Shown here in pieces: positions 17,826-25,831 of a stretch of DNA of 64,000 bases. Both the position numbers and the translations under genes were made by a program. How positions within the stretch are numbered: the stretch's first letter is position 1; every line of letters begins with the position of its first letter. The notes below the pieces were generated by a model that worked only from the letters and a program-made list of their open reading frames with translations, was not told the origin of the DNA and searched no databases. Source of the stretch: Beijerinckiaceae bacterium (GTDB taxonomy: Bacteria; Pseudomonadota; Alphaproteobacteria; Rhizobiales; Beijerinckiaceae); contig CANBNG010000014.1 of the NCBI GenBank assembly GCA_947370975.1, positions 1-64,000 of the forward strand, given 5' to 3'.

Positions 17826-18751
17826 CGGGCGAAGCTGAGGCTTTCGCGCGCGATGTGATCGCGGGTCTTGGCGCGCAACGAAAGTCGTTGCCTTGCCGCT
17901 ATTTCTACGACGCGCAGGGAAGCGCGCTGTTTGAGGCCATCACGCAACAGCCCGAATATTATCCGACACGCACCGAAATGCTGCTGCTGGCGACCCATGC
18001 GGCAGAGATTGCAGCCTTGCTCCCGAGTGGCGCGCTGCTTGTCGAATTTGGTTCGGGCTCAAGTCGCAAGACCGAGATCTTGCTCGCCCATTTGCATGAC
18101 CTTGCGGCTTATGTGCCGATCGATGTTTCCGGCGATGCGCTGTCGAAGGCTGCAAGTCGGCTTGCCACGCGCTTTCCCCAGCTGCACATTGTGCCCGTGA
18201 CAGGGGATTTTGGCGCAGACCTGCATCTGCCTGACGCGTTGGCGCGCGCGCCACGAGTCGGTTTCTTTCCAGGCTCGACCATCGGCAATTTCGCGCCCGA
18301 CGCAGCACAGGTGCTGCTCTCGCAAATGCGCAGGCAGCTGGCAGGCGGGCGGCTGCTGATCGGTGTCGACCTGCGCAAGGATCTGTGCGTTCTGCTGCCC
18401 GCCTATAACGATCAGGCAGGCGTCACCGCCGCCTTCAACCTCAATCTGCTCGCCCGGATCAATCGCGAACTTGCCGGCACCTTCGATCTCGCTGCCTTTC
18501 GCCACGAGGCGATATGGAACGAGGCTGACGGGCGGATTGAAATGCATCTTGTCAGCTGCAAGGCGCAGGAGGCGCAAACGGCCGGGCATGCGTTTCATTT
18601 TGCCGAGGGCGAGCCCATCCATACGGAGAATTCCTACAAATACACGCCGGAGGGCTTCGCCGCGCTGGCCAGGCGGGCAGGGTGGGCCGTTGCCGCCTGC
18701 CATTCAGATCGGCGCGGATGGTTCAGTCTGCAGGAGCTGGAGCCTCTCTGA
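17822..18751 (+). CDS. egtD: L-histidine N-alpha-methyltransferase EgtD
   Basis: EgtD trimethylates histidine to hercynine using three SAM, the first step of ergothioneine synthesis. The 309-residue protein has the SAM loop LVEFGSGSSRKTEILL, the YFYDAQGSALFEAITQQPEYYPTR-type start, and the FFPGSTIGNF and RKDLCVLLPAYND motifs typical of the DUF2260/EgtD family. The ATG at 17822 overlaps the egtB stop. No egtA, egtC or egtE is in the window; many bacteria make ergothioneine with only egtB and egtD clustered. Confidence 0.95.
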   Translation: MTGEAEAFARDVIAGLGAQRKSLPCRYFYDAQGSALFEAITQQPEYYPTRTEMLLLATHAAEIAALLPSGALLVEFGSGSSRKTEILLAHLHDLAAYVPIDVSGDALSKAASRLATRFPQLHIVPVTGDFGADLHLPDALARAPRVGFFPGSTIGNFAPDAAQVLLSQMRRQLAGGRLLIGVDLRKDLCVLLPAYNDQAGVTAAFNLNLLARINRELAGTFDLAAFRHEAIWNEADGRIEMHLVSCKAQEAQTAGHAFHFAEGEPIHTENSYKYTPEGFAALARRAGWAVAACHSDRRGWFSLQELEPL

Positions 18752-18847
18752 GCGGCTGGGCACTTGTTCCAGCGTGTGCGGGCCAGTAAAACCCGAAGCG
18801 AGATGCGCGGCACATTCCGCCGCGAGCCGCAAAACGGGACAGACCCC

Positions 18848-20317
18848 ATGAACACCCACGCCAAACCCTCCAAGCTGATCAAGGGCGCGACCGGAGACTG
18901 GGAGATCGTCGTCGGCATGGAAATCCATGCGCAGGTCACGTCGCACTCCAAGCTCTTCTCGGGGGCATCGACCGCGTTCGGCGCGGAACCCAACAGCCAT
19001 GTGTCGCTGGTCGATGCGGCCATGCCTGGCATGCTGCCGGTCATCAACGAAGAATGCGTGCGTCAGGCGATCCGCACGGGGCTCGGCCTCAAGGCGCAGA
19101 TCAATCATCGCTCGGTCTTCGACCGCAAGAATTATTTCTATCCCGATCTGCCGCAGGGTTATCAGATCAGCCAGTTCAAGAGCCCGATCGTTGGCGAAGG
19201 CGAGGTCATCGTCGATGTGTCGGCGACCGAACAGATCCGCGTCGGCGTCGAGCGCCTGCATCTCGAACAGGATGCCGGCAAGTCGATGCACGATCAGTCG
19301 CCGACTGAAAGCTTCGTCGATCTCAATCGCTCCGGCGTCGCGCTGATGGAAATCGTGTCCAAGCCCGACATTCGTTCGGCGGAAGAGGCGCGCGCCTATG
19401 TCACCAAGCTGCGCACGATCTTGCGTTATCTGGGCACCTGCGACGGCAACATGGAAGAGGGCAGCCTGCGCGCAGACGTGAACGTGTCCGTGCGTCGCCC
19501 CGGCGCGCCGCTTGGCACGCGCTGCGAAATCAAGAATGTGAATTCGATCCGCTTCATTGGCCAGGCGGTCGATGTCGAGGCGCGTCGCCAGATTGCGATC
19601 CTTGAAGACGGCGGCAAGATCGATCAGGAAACGCGCCTGTTCGACCCCGGTCGCGGCGAGACGCGCTCCATGCGCTCGAAGGAAGAAGCGCATGACTACC
19701 GCTACTTCCCCGACCCCGATCTGCTTCCGCTTGAGTTCGATCAGGCCTATGTCGATGCTCTGGCAGAGGGGCTTCCCGAGCTTCCCGACGAGAAGCGCGC
19801 GCGTTTCATCGCGGAATATGGACTGCCCTCTTATGACGCGGGCGTGCTCGTGATGGAGCGCGAGTCCGCCGATTATTTCGAGGACGTCGCGCGCGGACGC
19901 GATGCGAAAATGGCGGCGAACTGGGTCATCAACGAACTCTTCGGTCGTCTCAACAAGGAAGGCGAGACCATCGCGACCTCGCCTGTGTCTGCCCAGCAGC
20001 TCGGCGCGATTGTCGATCTCATCAGCTCCGCAACGATTTCGGGCAAGATCGCGAAGGATCTTTTCGAGATCGTCTGGACTGAAGGTGGTGATCCCAAAGA
20101 GCTCGTTGAAAGCCGCGGCATGAAGCAGGTGACCGATACGGGAGCTATCGAAAAGGCCGTCGACGAGATCATCGCGGCCAATCCCGACAAGGTCGCACAG
20201 GCGCAGGCGAAGCCGACAATGCTCGGCTGGTTTGTCGGTCAGGTGATGAAGCAGACTGGTGGCAAGGCCAATCCGCAGGCCGTCAACGACATGCTGAAAC
20301 AGAAGTTGGGCATCTGA
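18848..20317 (+). CDS. gatB: Asp-tRNA(Asn)/Glu-tRNA(Gln) amidotransferase subunit B
   Basis: GatB phosphorylates and amidates the misacylated tRNA. The 489-residue protein has the GatB/GatE core (VVGMEIHAQV, FDRKNYFYPDLPQGYQISQF, MEEGSLRADVNVSVR, EIKNVNSIRF) and a C-terminal YqeY-like helical tail ending QAVNDMLKQKLGI. The ATG at 18848 fits the family. It lies 96 bases after egtD rather than directly after gatA, so egtBD split the gatCAB set. A textbook terminator follows. Confidence 0.96.
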   Translation: MNTHAKPSKLIKGATGDWEIVVGMEIHAQVTSHSKLFSGASTAFGAEPNSHVSLVDAAMPGMLPVINEECVRQAIRTGLGLKAQINHRSVFDRKNYFYPDLPQGYQISQFKSPIVGEGEVIVDVSATEQIRVGVERLHLEQDAGKSMHDQSPTESFVDLNRSGVALMEIVSKPDIRSAEEARAYVTKLRTILRYLGTCDGNMEEGSLRADVNVSVRRPGAPLGTRCEIKNVNSIRFIGQAVDVEARRQIAILEDGGKIDQETRLFDPGRGETRSMRSKEEAHDYRYFPDPDLLPLEFDQAYVDALAEGLPELPDEKRARFIAEYGLPSYDAGVLVMERESADYFEDVARGRDAKMAANWVINELFGRLNKEGETIATSPVSAQQLGAIVDLISSATISGKIAKDLFEIVWTEGGDPKELVESRGMKQVTDTGAIEKAVDEIIAANPDKVAQAQAKPTMLGWFVGQVMKQTGGKANPQAVNDMLKQKLGI

Positions 20318-20367
20318 TTTTACACCATGCGCAACCGGCGATTTTTCTCCGGTTGCTCGATTCGAGC

Positions 20368-20398
20368 AGCGCCGCGGTCTCCGCGGCGCTTTTTTTTT
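20368..20398 (+). terminator. rho-independent terminator of gatB
   Basis: A 10-bp GC stem (20368-20377 with 20381-20390), loop TCT, followed by eight T (20391-20398). A second, weaker hairpin (GCAACCGG...CCGGTTGC, about 20331-20356) precedes it. Confidence 0.92.
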
Positions 20399-20945
20399 GG
20401 CTCAAAGCAAAAAAAAATTCGCATGGGCCAAAAAAAAATTCAGGGCGCGAAATGGCGTTGCGCGCACCCGCATCTGCGCGTGTCGTGCGGCGTGCACGCC
20501 GCTTTCGGGACAGTGTGCGGACGGATAAAAAAGCACGCGATCGTTGATTTTCGGCTTGACAAGATGGGGTGCTCGAATCGCCTGAAGTAATCTTTGGCGC
20601 TGCCTGTAAATTTCAAGAAATGCCTGAAAACAGTATCTTTATTTGGAGGCGGTCCGCGCGGTCGCCTCGCCTGAAATGGGGTTTTGGCCGGGGTGATCCC
20701 TTGCGTGGGGCAGGCATCTGCCTATCTGTGCGGCGCATTGCACAAAGCCGGGGCGCATGCGGTGAGAGGCGTTGACGCAGGATGCGTAAATGCTTCCCGA
20801 TCCATGTTTTGGAATGCGCATTACTGGCTCGGCGATGAGTAATCAGACGAACAGACACTTGCACGAGTGATTAACGAAGGTAGGTTACTCACGCCTAGTG
20901 CCGGTACTTTCTTTTTGCCGGCGGACAAATCAGAGGGGACCTCAG
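20399..20945. other. 547-base intergenic region upstream of the histone-like gene
   Basis: No convincing gene. It opens with two A-runs (around 20410 and 20430) just after the terminator. It then contains a TTGACA at 20554-20559, a TTGACG at about 20773, and three GAGTrA-type boxes near the gene (20837-20845, 20865-20873 and, inverted, 20882-20890). It is more AT-rich than its surroundings and probably holds the promoter and control region of the H1-like gene. Base composition and length would also allow a small RNA, which I cannot identify. Confidence 0.5.
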
Positions 20946-21419
20946 ATGGCGAAGGCAACTACGAAGCGTAAGCCGGCAGCGAAGAAGACCGCTGTCAAGA
21001 AGACCGCGGCCAAGAAGGCCGTGAAGAAGACCGCCGCGAAAAAGACTGCCAAGAAGGCCGTTGCCAAGAAGGCGACGCGCAAGACGGCCGTCAAGAAGAC
21101 CGCTGTGAAGAAGACCGCCAAGAAGGCAGTCGCGAAGAAGGTCGTTGCCAAGAAGGCGACGCGCAAGACCGCCGTCAAGAAGACTGCTGTCAAGAAGGTC
21201 GCTAAGAAGGCCGTCGCCAAAAAGGCTGTTGCCAAGAAGGCAGTTGCCAAGACGGCAGTTGCCAAGACGGCCACGCGCAAGACTGCTGTCAAAAAGACCG
21301 CCGTCAAGAAGGCTGCCGTCAAGAAAGTCGTCGCGAAGAAGGCCGTTGCCAAGAAGGCTCCTGCCAAGAAGCGCGTCGCTCGCAAGCCGAAGGTTGCTGC
21401 GGCTCCGGTCGAGGCCTAA
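20946..21419 (+). CDS. histone H1-like Lys/Ala-rich DNA-binding protein
   Basis: A 157-residue protein made almost wholly of Lys, Ala, Val and Thr in KKTAVKK, KKAVAKK and KKATRKTAVKK modules. It ends in RKPKVAAAPVEA. This composition resembles the C-terminal tail of histone H1, chlamydial Hc and AlgP-like proteins, which bind DNA without sequence specificity and help compact the nucleoid. The module KKATRKTAVKKTAVKK-like repeats about three times and the DNA is correspondingly repetitive. The ATG follows AGAGGGGACCTCAG, with a good ribosome site. The gene has its own long upstream region and a downstream hairpin. Confidence 0.88.
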   Translation: MAKATTKRKPAAKKTAVKKTAAKKAVKKTAAKKTAKKAVAKKATRKTAVKKTAVKKTAKKAVAKKVVAKKATRKTAVKKTAVKKVAKKAVAKKAVAKKAVAKTAVAKTATRKTAVKKTAVKKAAVKKVVAKKAVAKKAPAKKRVARKPKVAAAPVEA

Positions 21420-21552
21420 TGGCTGTCCTGTCCATGTGACAGGGTCAAGAACAGCCGCATTGGCACGCTGGCCCCTTCGGGCGGTCCGTGTCTGCGGCAG
21501 GTGAGATCGGTCACGCATCTGCGTTCAAGCATGTGGCGACCATTCTTCCGAG

Positions 21553-21598
21553 ACGCCTCTCTCGTCCCTCAGCGGATCGGAGAGGCGTTTTCGTTTCT
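21553..21598 (+). terminator. likely terminator of the histone-like gene
   Basis: Stem ACGCCTCTC (21553-21561) pairs with GAGAGGCGT (21580-21588), followed by TTTCGTTT. It is 134 bases after the stop and overlaps the 3' end of the convergent small secreted-protein gene. Confidence 0.6.
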
Positions 21599-21826
21599 GG
21601 GGGTGGTGGGGCGCTTGGTGCGCGCTAGACAGCTCTTTGAAAATTCCCGCCAGATCAGCGTGCCCTCGGCGCCGCTGCGTTTCATCTTCTGCCATTCCGC
21701 GCCGCAAGCGGCGAGCCGGTGGCGCATGTCCGCCTTGGTCATTTCATCGGCGGCATCGCTGGCTGCTGCTGCAGGCACGGCTTGTAGCAGGAGGGCGATC
21801 AGCGTGATGTGGCGTGATGTGAACAT
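21569..21826 (-). CDS. small secreted protein, PsiF-like/rhizobial type
   Basis: An 85-residue protein with a signal peptide (MFTSRHITLIALLLQAVPAAA, cleavage about residue 21). The short mature part contains MRHRLAACGAEWQKMKRSG and WREFSKSCLA. The CxAEWxxxKxxG...WxxFxxxC pattern with two Cys is one I know from many small periplasmic proteins of Rhizobiales. Function is unknown. The gene is monocistronic and convergent with the histone-like gene. Confidence 0.7.
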   Translation of the reverse strand: MFTSRHITLIALLLQAVPAAAASDAADEMTKADMRHRLAACGAEWQKMKRSGAEGTLIWREFSKSCLARTKRPTTPRNENASPIR

Positions 21827-21930
21827 GGAATCGGGCGCGCGCTTCCTGAAGGGCAGGTGATCCTTGCTAGCATGAGCCGATGCGCCATGCTCCCTCGCGC
21901 CGGCCTATGTCCACACGAGCCTGCATGGGC

Positions 21931-22842
21931 TTACTCGGCCGGTTCGGTCGTCTCGTCCTGCGTCTGCTGCGCGTCCAGCGGGGCGCTGCGTGCTGTGCGC
22001 AGGGTCTTCACGAGGCCCTTGCGCTTGGCCTCGTAATAATAGCCGCTCGAATAGAGCGATTGGGCGCGTGCCTCGCTGCCGCCCGACACAATCCACGCAT
22101 TGGCGAGATAAGGCATGCCATAGGCGAGATTGGTCCTGGCATCGAGCAGGCCCGCAGGTGCACCCGCATAGCCCATCTGACGCGCGGTCGGCAGGCTGAT
22201 CTGCAAGAGCCCGAAATGCGCGCGCCCCTTGAGCGCGGGATTGTAGCGACTTTCGCGCATGACGATGTGATGGGCGAGCGTTTCGGGCACGCCATGCTGC
22301 TGGGCAAAGCTGCTGACGAGCGCGCGCACATCCGTGCTGCCACTCGCCGTCGCTGGCAGGGGCCTTGCAGGCTTCGCGGTCGCGGCACTCTTGCTCGGCT
22401 TGCCAACAGTCGGCACAGGCTTGCTGGCGGCCTGCGGCGGCTTGCCGGCGACCTGCGTCAGCTTGGAGGCTGCCTGCGCGGGCTTGGAGGCCTGCTGCGG
22501 CGGCTTTGGGGCTGCCTGCGGCGGCATTGGGGCTGCCTGCGGCGGCATTGGGGTTGCCTGCGGCGGCTTGGCAACTGCCTGCTTGATCACAGGCTGCACC
22601 GCCTTGCTGACCGCCTGACGCGGCTTGCTGCCAGTGTCTGGAGCCTGGAGAATAGCAATTGGCATCTTGAGAGCAGCTTTGACCGGCTTGGGGGCGGGTT
22701 TGGCTGCCTTTGCTGCTGAAGCAGTCTTGGTGGCGGGACGCGCCGCCTCACCGGTCTGCGCCTGAACCGCGCAGGGCATGAGACCGGCGACCAGAGCTGC
22801 GATCTGCGCCGCGGCGCGCCACTGTCCGATGGACAGGATCAT
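21931..22842 (-). CDS. lytic transglycosylase, SLT domain, with Pro/Ala/Lys-rich linker
   Basis: A 303-residue secreted protein. A signal peptide (about 1-28) is followed by a 130-residue low-complexity region of KPPQAA, PMPPQAA and KPAQAASK repeats. The C-terminal SLT domain (about 175-280) contains VPETLAHHIVMRESRYNP with the catalytic Glu, FGLLQISLPTARQMGY, and LAYGMPYLANAW. It cleaves peptidoglycan glycan strands, probably tethered or extended through the linker. The C-terminal 25 residues are acidic. The repeats come from a 21-bp tandem repeat in the DNA. Confidence 0.9.
   Translation of the reverse strand: MILSIGQWRAAAQIAALVAGLMPCAVQAQTGEAARPATKTASAAKAAKPAPKPVKAALKMPIAILQAPDTGSKPRQAVSKAVQPVIKQAVAKPPQATPMPPQAAPMPPQAAPKPPQQASKPAQAASKLTQVAGKPPQAASKPVPTVGKPSKSAATAKPARPLPATASGSTDVRALVSSFAQQHGVPETLAHHIVMRESRYNPALKGRAHFGLLQISLPTARQMGYAGAPAGLLDARTNLAYGMPYLANAWIVSGGSEARAQSLYSSGYYYEAKRKGLVKTLRTARSAPLDAQQTQDETTEPAE
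22496..22579 (-). repeat. 21-bp tandem repeat, four copies, inside the transglycosylase gene
   Basis: Four consecutive 21-base units (22496-22516, 22517-22537, 22538-22558, 22559-22579). The middle two differ at one base and the outer two are more diverged. They encode the seven-residue repeat PMPPQAA and variants, so unit gain or loss would keep the frame. Confidence 0.85.
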
Positions 22843-23009
22843 TCAGGGTCTCCTCGGGGCGGTTCTGAAATGCGGACCCTTTCGGCTCCGCCCGACTTGC
22901 CCTAATGATGCGAAACAGGCTGCTGCCTTCTGGTCTCCAATTGCGGCGAGAAGGGGGCAGCGAGTCGGTGCGCCCCTTCCGGCAACACTTCCTTTTGAGA
23001 TCCTCTCCC

Positions 23010-23945
23010 ATGCTGCGCAAGAAGAAAATCCACCTGAAGCCCCGCAACAAGACGGCGCTGGATGCCGTGCGGCCCTTCAGCTGGCAGATTGCGCTGACCT
23101 ATGTGCTGACCTTCGTCGAGGATCTTCTCGAATTGTCCTACCCCTGGGCCACGGGTCTGGCGATCGATGGTTTGATGGCCCATGAATTCCATCAGGCTCT
23201 GCCCATCGTGCTCGCCTGGAGCGGACGCGCTTGCATCGGCTGCTTCCGCCAGATGTATGACACGCGCGTTTACACCAAGGTCTACAACGAGATTGCCGAA
23301 GACACGATCATCCGCCAGCGGCGGGCAGGGATCGAGGCGACTTCGGTTGCCGCGCGCTCGGCCATGTCGCGCGAATTCGTCACGTTTTTCGAGATCGACG
23401 TGCCGGTGGTCATCACCTCGGTGATCCATATCCTCGGCTCGGCAATCATCCTGTTCTGGTATGATTATACGATCGGTGCGCTGGCCTCGCTGCTCTTCAT
23501 TCCGGTCTATCTCGTCAATCGCGTCTATATTCGCGTGTCTTCGCGTCTCAATCGCGGACTCAACGACCAGCTCGAAAAGGAAGTCGTTTTCATCGAGCGG
23601 CACGATCCTTTGGAAGTGCGCGAACATTTCACGCAGGTGCGCAATTGGCGCGTGAAGCTGTCGGATGCGGCGGCCTATAATTGGACGATCATCGAGGTTC
23701 TCTCGATCCTTGTCTTTATCGCTATCTTGTTGCGCGCCACGGTTTTGCCCGAGACCGAGACAGGCGAGATCTTTGCCATTCTCGTCTATGTCTGGCGCTT
23801 GATGGAGGGGCTCGATCATGTGCCCACAATCGTCCAGCAATTGACGCGCCTGCGCGACATCAGCATCCGCATCAGCCAGGGCGCGAGCGTGGAAGATGTC
23901 AGCGAAACACTGGAGGAAACCGAGCCCGACGAAAAGCCGCTCTAA
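23010..23945 (+). CDS. stand-alone ABC-transporter six-transmembrane domain protein
   Basis: A 311-residue membrane protein matching the ABC_membrane_3 type: the six-helix membrane half of an ABC exporter without any nucleotide-binding domain (no Walker A or LSGG signature). Hydrophobic segments are seen at about 21-45, 52-65, 125-150, 152-170 and 230-255. The segment around VSSRLNRGLNDQLEKEV is the cytoplasmic coupling region. The ATG at 23010 gives MLRKKKIHLKPRNKTA; earlier in-frame codons look non-coding. It diverges from the transglycosylase gene. What it transports, and which ATPase would power it, are unknown. Confidence 0.8.
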   Translation: MLRKKKIHLKPRNKTALDAVRPFSWQIALTYVLTFVEDLLELSYPWATGLAIDGLMAHEFHQALPIVLAWSGRACIGCFRQMYDTRVYTKVYNEIAEDTIIRQRRAGIEATSVAARSAMSREFVTFFEIDVPVVITSVIHILGSAIILFWYDYTIGALASLLFIPVYLVNRVYIRVSSRLNRGLNDQLEKEVVFIERHDPLEVREHFTQVRNWRVKLSDAAAYNWTIIEVLSILVFIAILLRATVLPETETGEIFAILVYVWRLMEGLDHVPTIVQQLTRLRDISIRISQGASVEDVSETLEETEPDEKPL

Positions 23946-24039
23946 GCCAAATTGCGGAGTTCTAGATTGCAAATGAATTTAGACTCCGGGCGCGCACTGC
24001 GTCATCCTCTGCCTGCGGGGGTAGCGGGAAGAGAAGCTG

Positions 24040-24303
24040 ATGGCTCAGAAATTCATGTCGGCGGCCAGCGAGGAATCGCTTCGTCCCCTGACCCAGGCGC
24101 TGGTTGGCGCTCTTGAAATCACGCTCGACGAGATTGCCGCGCTGCGCAATTTCGAGCACGGCCCCTGGACCGATGCACTGGAGGACATGATCCTTCAGAC
24201 GGCTGCGGGCCTTGCCGGCAAAGGGCCGGATGCGGATTCCCTGCAAGTGGCGCAATCGGCCTTGCGGGCCTGTTTCCGGAACATGCGCGCGCAATTGCAC
24301 TGA
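24040..24303 (+). CDS. hypothetical protein, 87 aa
   Basis: A short soluble protein beginning MAQKFMSAASEESLRPLTQA, predominantly helical, with no signal peptide or membrane helix. It has the codon usage of the surrounding genes and stands alone on the plus strand between the ABC membrane protein and a small secreted protein. I do not recognise a family. Confidence 0.6.
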   Translation: MAQKFMSAASEESLRPLTQALVGALEITLDEIAALRNFEHGPWTDALEDMILQTAAGLAGKGPDADSLQVAQSALRACFRNMRAQLH

Positions 24304-24406
24304 CTTGCGTACGGTCTCAGCTCTTCGAAACATGGGTCTCTTCGGGCCGCTCGCGCGTTAGGCTTGATGTCTGACGCGGTCGATACCGCCAATCGGGAGC
24401 CACGAC

Positions 24407-24709
24407 ATGAAGATGTTGATCCGCACATGTGCAGCCCTGCTTGCGCTTGCAAGCGCGGGCCAGGCGTTGGCGCAGGCGCGCCCGGATACGTGGCGCATGT
24501 CTTGCGCCGCTTCAGCTGACATGGTGCGGCGCTATGGCGCGCTCGTCATGCATTCTGGCCCCGATATCTACGACCGCTATGTCTCGTCGCATGCGGCCTG
24601 CTATCTCGATGAGGAAACGGTCCCGCGCTGGGTGCCCGCTGCCGATAATCCGCAATGTTTCATCGGCTATGTCTGCCAACGCCGCTACGGCGGGCCAGGT
24701 CCACGCTGA
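24407..24709 (+). CDS. small secreted Cys-containing protein
   Basis: A 100-residue protein with a signal peptide (MKMLIRTCAALLALASAGQALA, cleavage about 22-24). The mature part of about 76 residues contains four Cys (MSCAAS, AACYLD, QCFIGYVC) that could form two disulfides in the periplasm. The pattern WRMSCAASADMVRRYGALV...CxxGYVC is shared by small rhizobial periplasmic proteins of unknown function. Confidence 0.72.
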   Translation: MKMLIRTCAALLALASAGQALAQARPDTWRMSCAASADMVRRYGALVMHSGPDIYDRYVSSHAACYLDEETVPRWVPAADNPQCFIGYVCQRRYGGPGPR

Positions 24710-24762
24710 CACGGTGGGTTTGCGGCGAACAAGCATGAGCACGCCGCCGCAGGGACGGGAAC

Positions 24763-25818
24763 ATGGCCATGGAAGACCCGTTCAGCTTCTGGAATGTGCT
24801 TTGGCCCAAACCCGCGCCCCCGCCACCCGCGCTGGCGACGCTCACAGGCGTGCGGCTCGATTTGCCCACCATGCTGCTGCGCGAGCGCCCGCAGGATGCA
24901 GCCGGGCTCATGCCGGTGCTCATCGTCGCGCCCTTTGCGCTTCATGATGCCTCGATTGCCGATTTCGCGCCCGGCCATTCGATTGCGCAAACGCTCTGCG
25001 ATGCTGGCCTCGATCATGTTGCGCTGACCCAATGGAAAACGGCCACGCCCGAGATGCGCGATTTCAGCATCGATCATTATCTCGGCGATCTCAATGTCGC
25101 GGTGGATGATCTGGGCGGCTGTGTCGCCCTTGTCGGCCTGTGTCAGGGCGGCTGGCTTGCTGCCGCTTTTGCAGCGCGCTGGCCGCGCAAGGTGCGGGCT
25201 TTGGTGCTGGCGGGCGCGCCGCTTGATCTGGCCGCCGCGCCTTCGCAGATCACCCGATCGGTTGCCGCCATTTCGCCCGCCATGCTCGCTCACATGGTGA
25301 AGATGGGCGGCGGGCGTCTGCTTGGCAGGCTCTCGCAAGCGGTCTGGTCGGAAAGTTTCAATCACCCGTTCGTTGCGCGCGAAGTGTTGCAGAATGGCGT
25401 TGAGGAGGGACTGATCGCGCAGGCCGAGGCGTGGAATATCTGCACGGTCGATTTGCCGGGCGTTTATTTCTTGCAGACCGCCGAATGGCTGTTTCGCGAA
25501 AACCGGCTCGCGCGCGGGGCTTTTCCGGTGCTTGGGCGCTGCTGCGATCTCGCAGCCATCGATGCGCCGATCTTCGTGCTGGCGGGTGCGGAGGATGAAG
25601 TCGTGCCGCTGCCCCAGGCGCTGGCGGTCAAAGAACTCTGCCCGCGCGCGCAGCTGAGCCTGTGCATCCTGCCCTGCCGCCATCTGTCGATCTTTCTCGG
25701 GCGTCACTCGCTGGATGAAGGCTGGGAGCAGGCCGCGCGCTGGCTCGTGCGCAAGATGAAGCCCGTGCGACCAAAACCCGGCGCCAGAAGCACGGGCTTG
25801 GCTGGACGCGGCGCGTGA
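24763..25818 (+). CDS. PhaC-like alpha/beta hydrolase
   Basis: A 351-residue alpha/beta hydrolase. The nucleophile elbow reads GLCQGG (Cys127), the Gly-x-Cys-x-Gly type of polyhydroxyalkanoate synthases rather than the usual Gly-x-Ser-x-Gly. An acid candidate lies in AGAEDEVVPL and a His in the C-terminal part (PCRHLSIFLGRHS). It is shorter than true PhaC (about 560-600 residues), and no phaR, phaB or phasin gene is nearby. It may be a PHA-related depolymerase/synthase-like protein; the substrate is unknown. Confidence 0.75.
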   Translation: MAMEDPFSFWNVLWPKPAPPPPALATLTGVRLDLPTMLLRERPQDAAGLMPVLIVAPFALHDASIADFAPGHSIAQTLCDAGLDHVALTQWKTATPEMRDFSIDHYLGDLNVAVDDLGGCVALVGLCQGGWLAAAFAARWPRKVRALVLAGAPLDLAAAPSQITRSVAAISPAMLAHMVKMGGGRLLGRLSQAVWSESFNHPFVAREVLQNGVEEGLIAQAEAWNICTVDLPGVYFLQTAEWLFRENRLARGAFPVLGRCCDLAAIDAPIFVLAGAEDEVVPLPQALAVKELCPRAQLSLCILPCRHLSIFLGRHSLDEGWEQAARWLVRKMKPVRPKPGARSTGLAGRGA

Positions 25819-25831
25819 CGTGACTCTGCAC

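Noticed and set aside
20942..21385. Minus-strand frame opposite the histone-like gene (hydrophobic LATAFFATTFL repeats)
   Set aside because: Complement of the repetitive Lys/Ala codons; the plus strand has the ribosome site, sensible protein and terminator.
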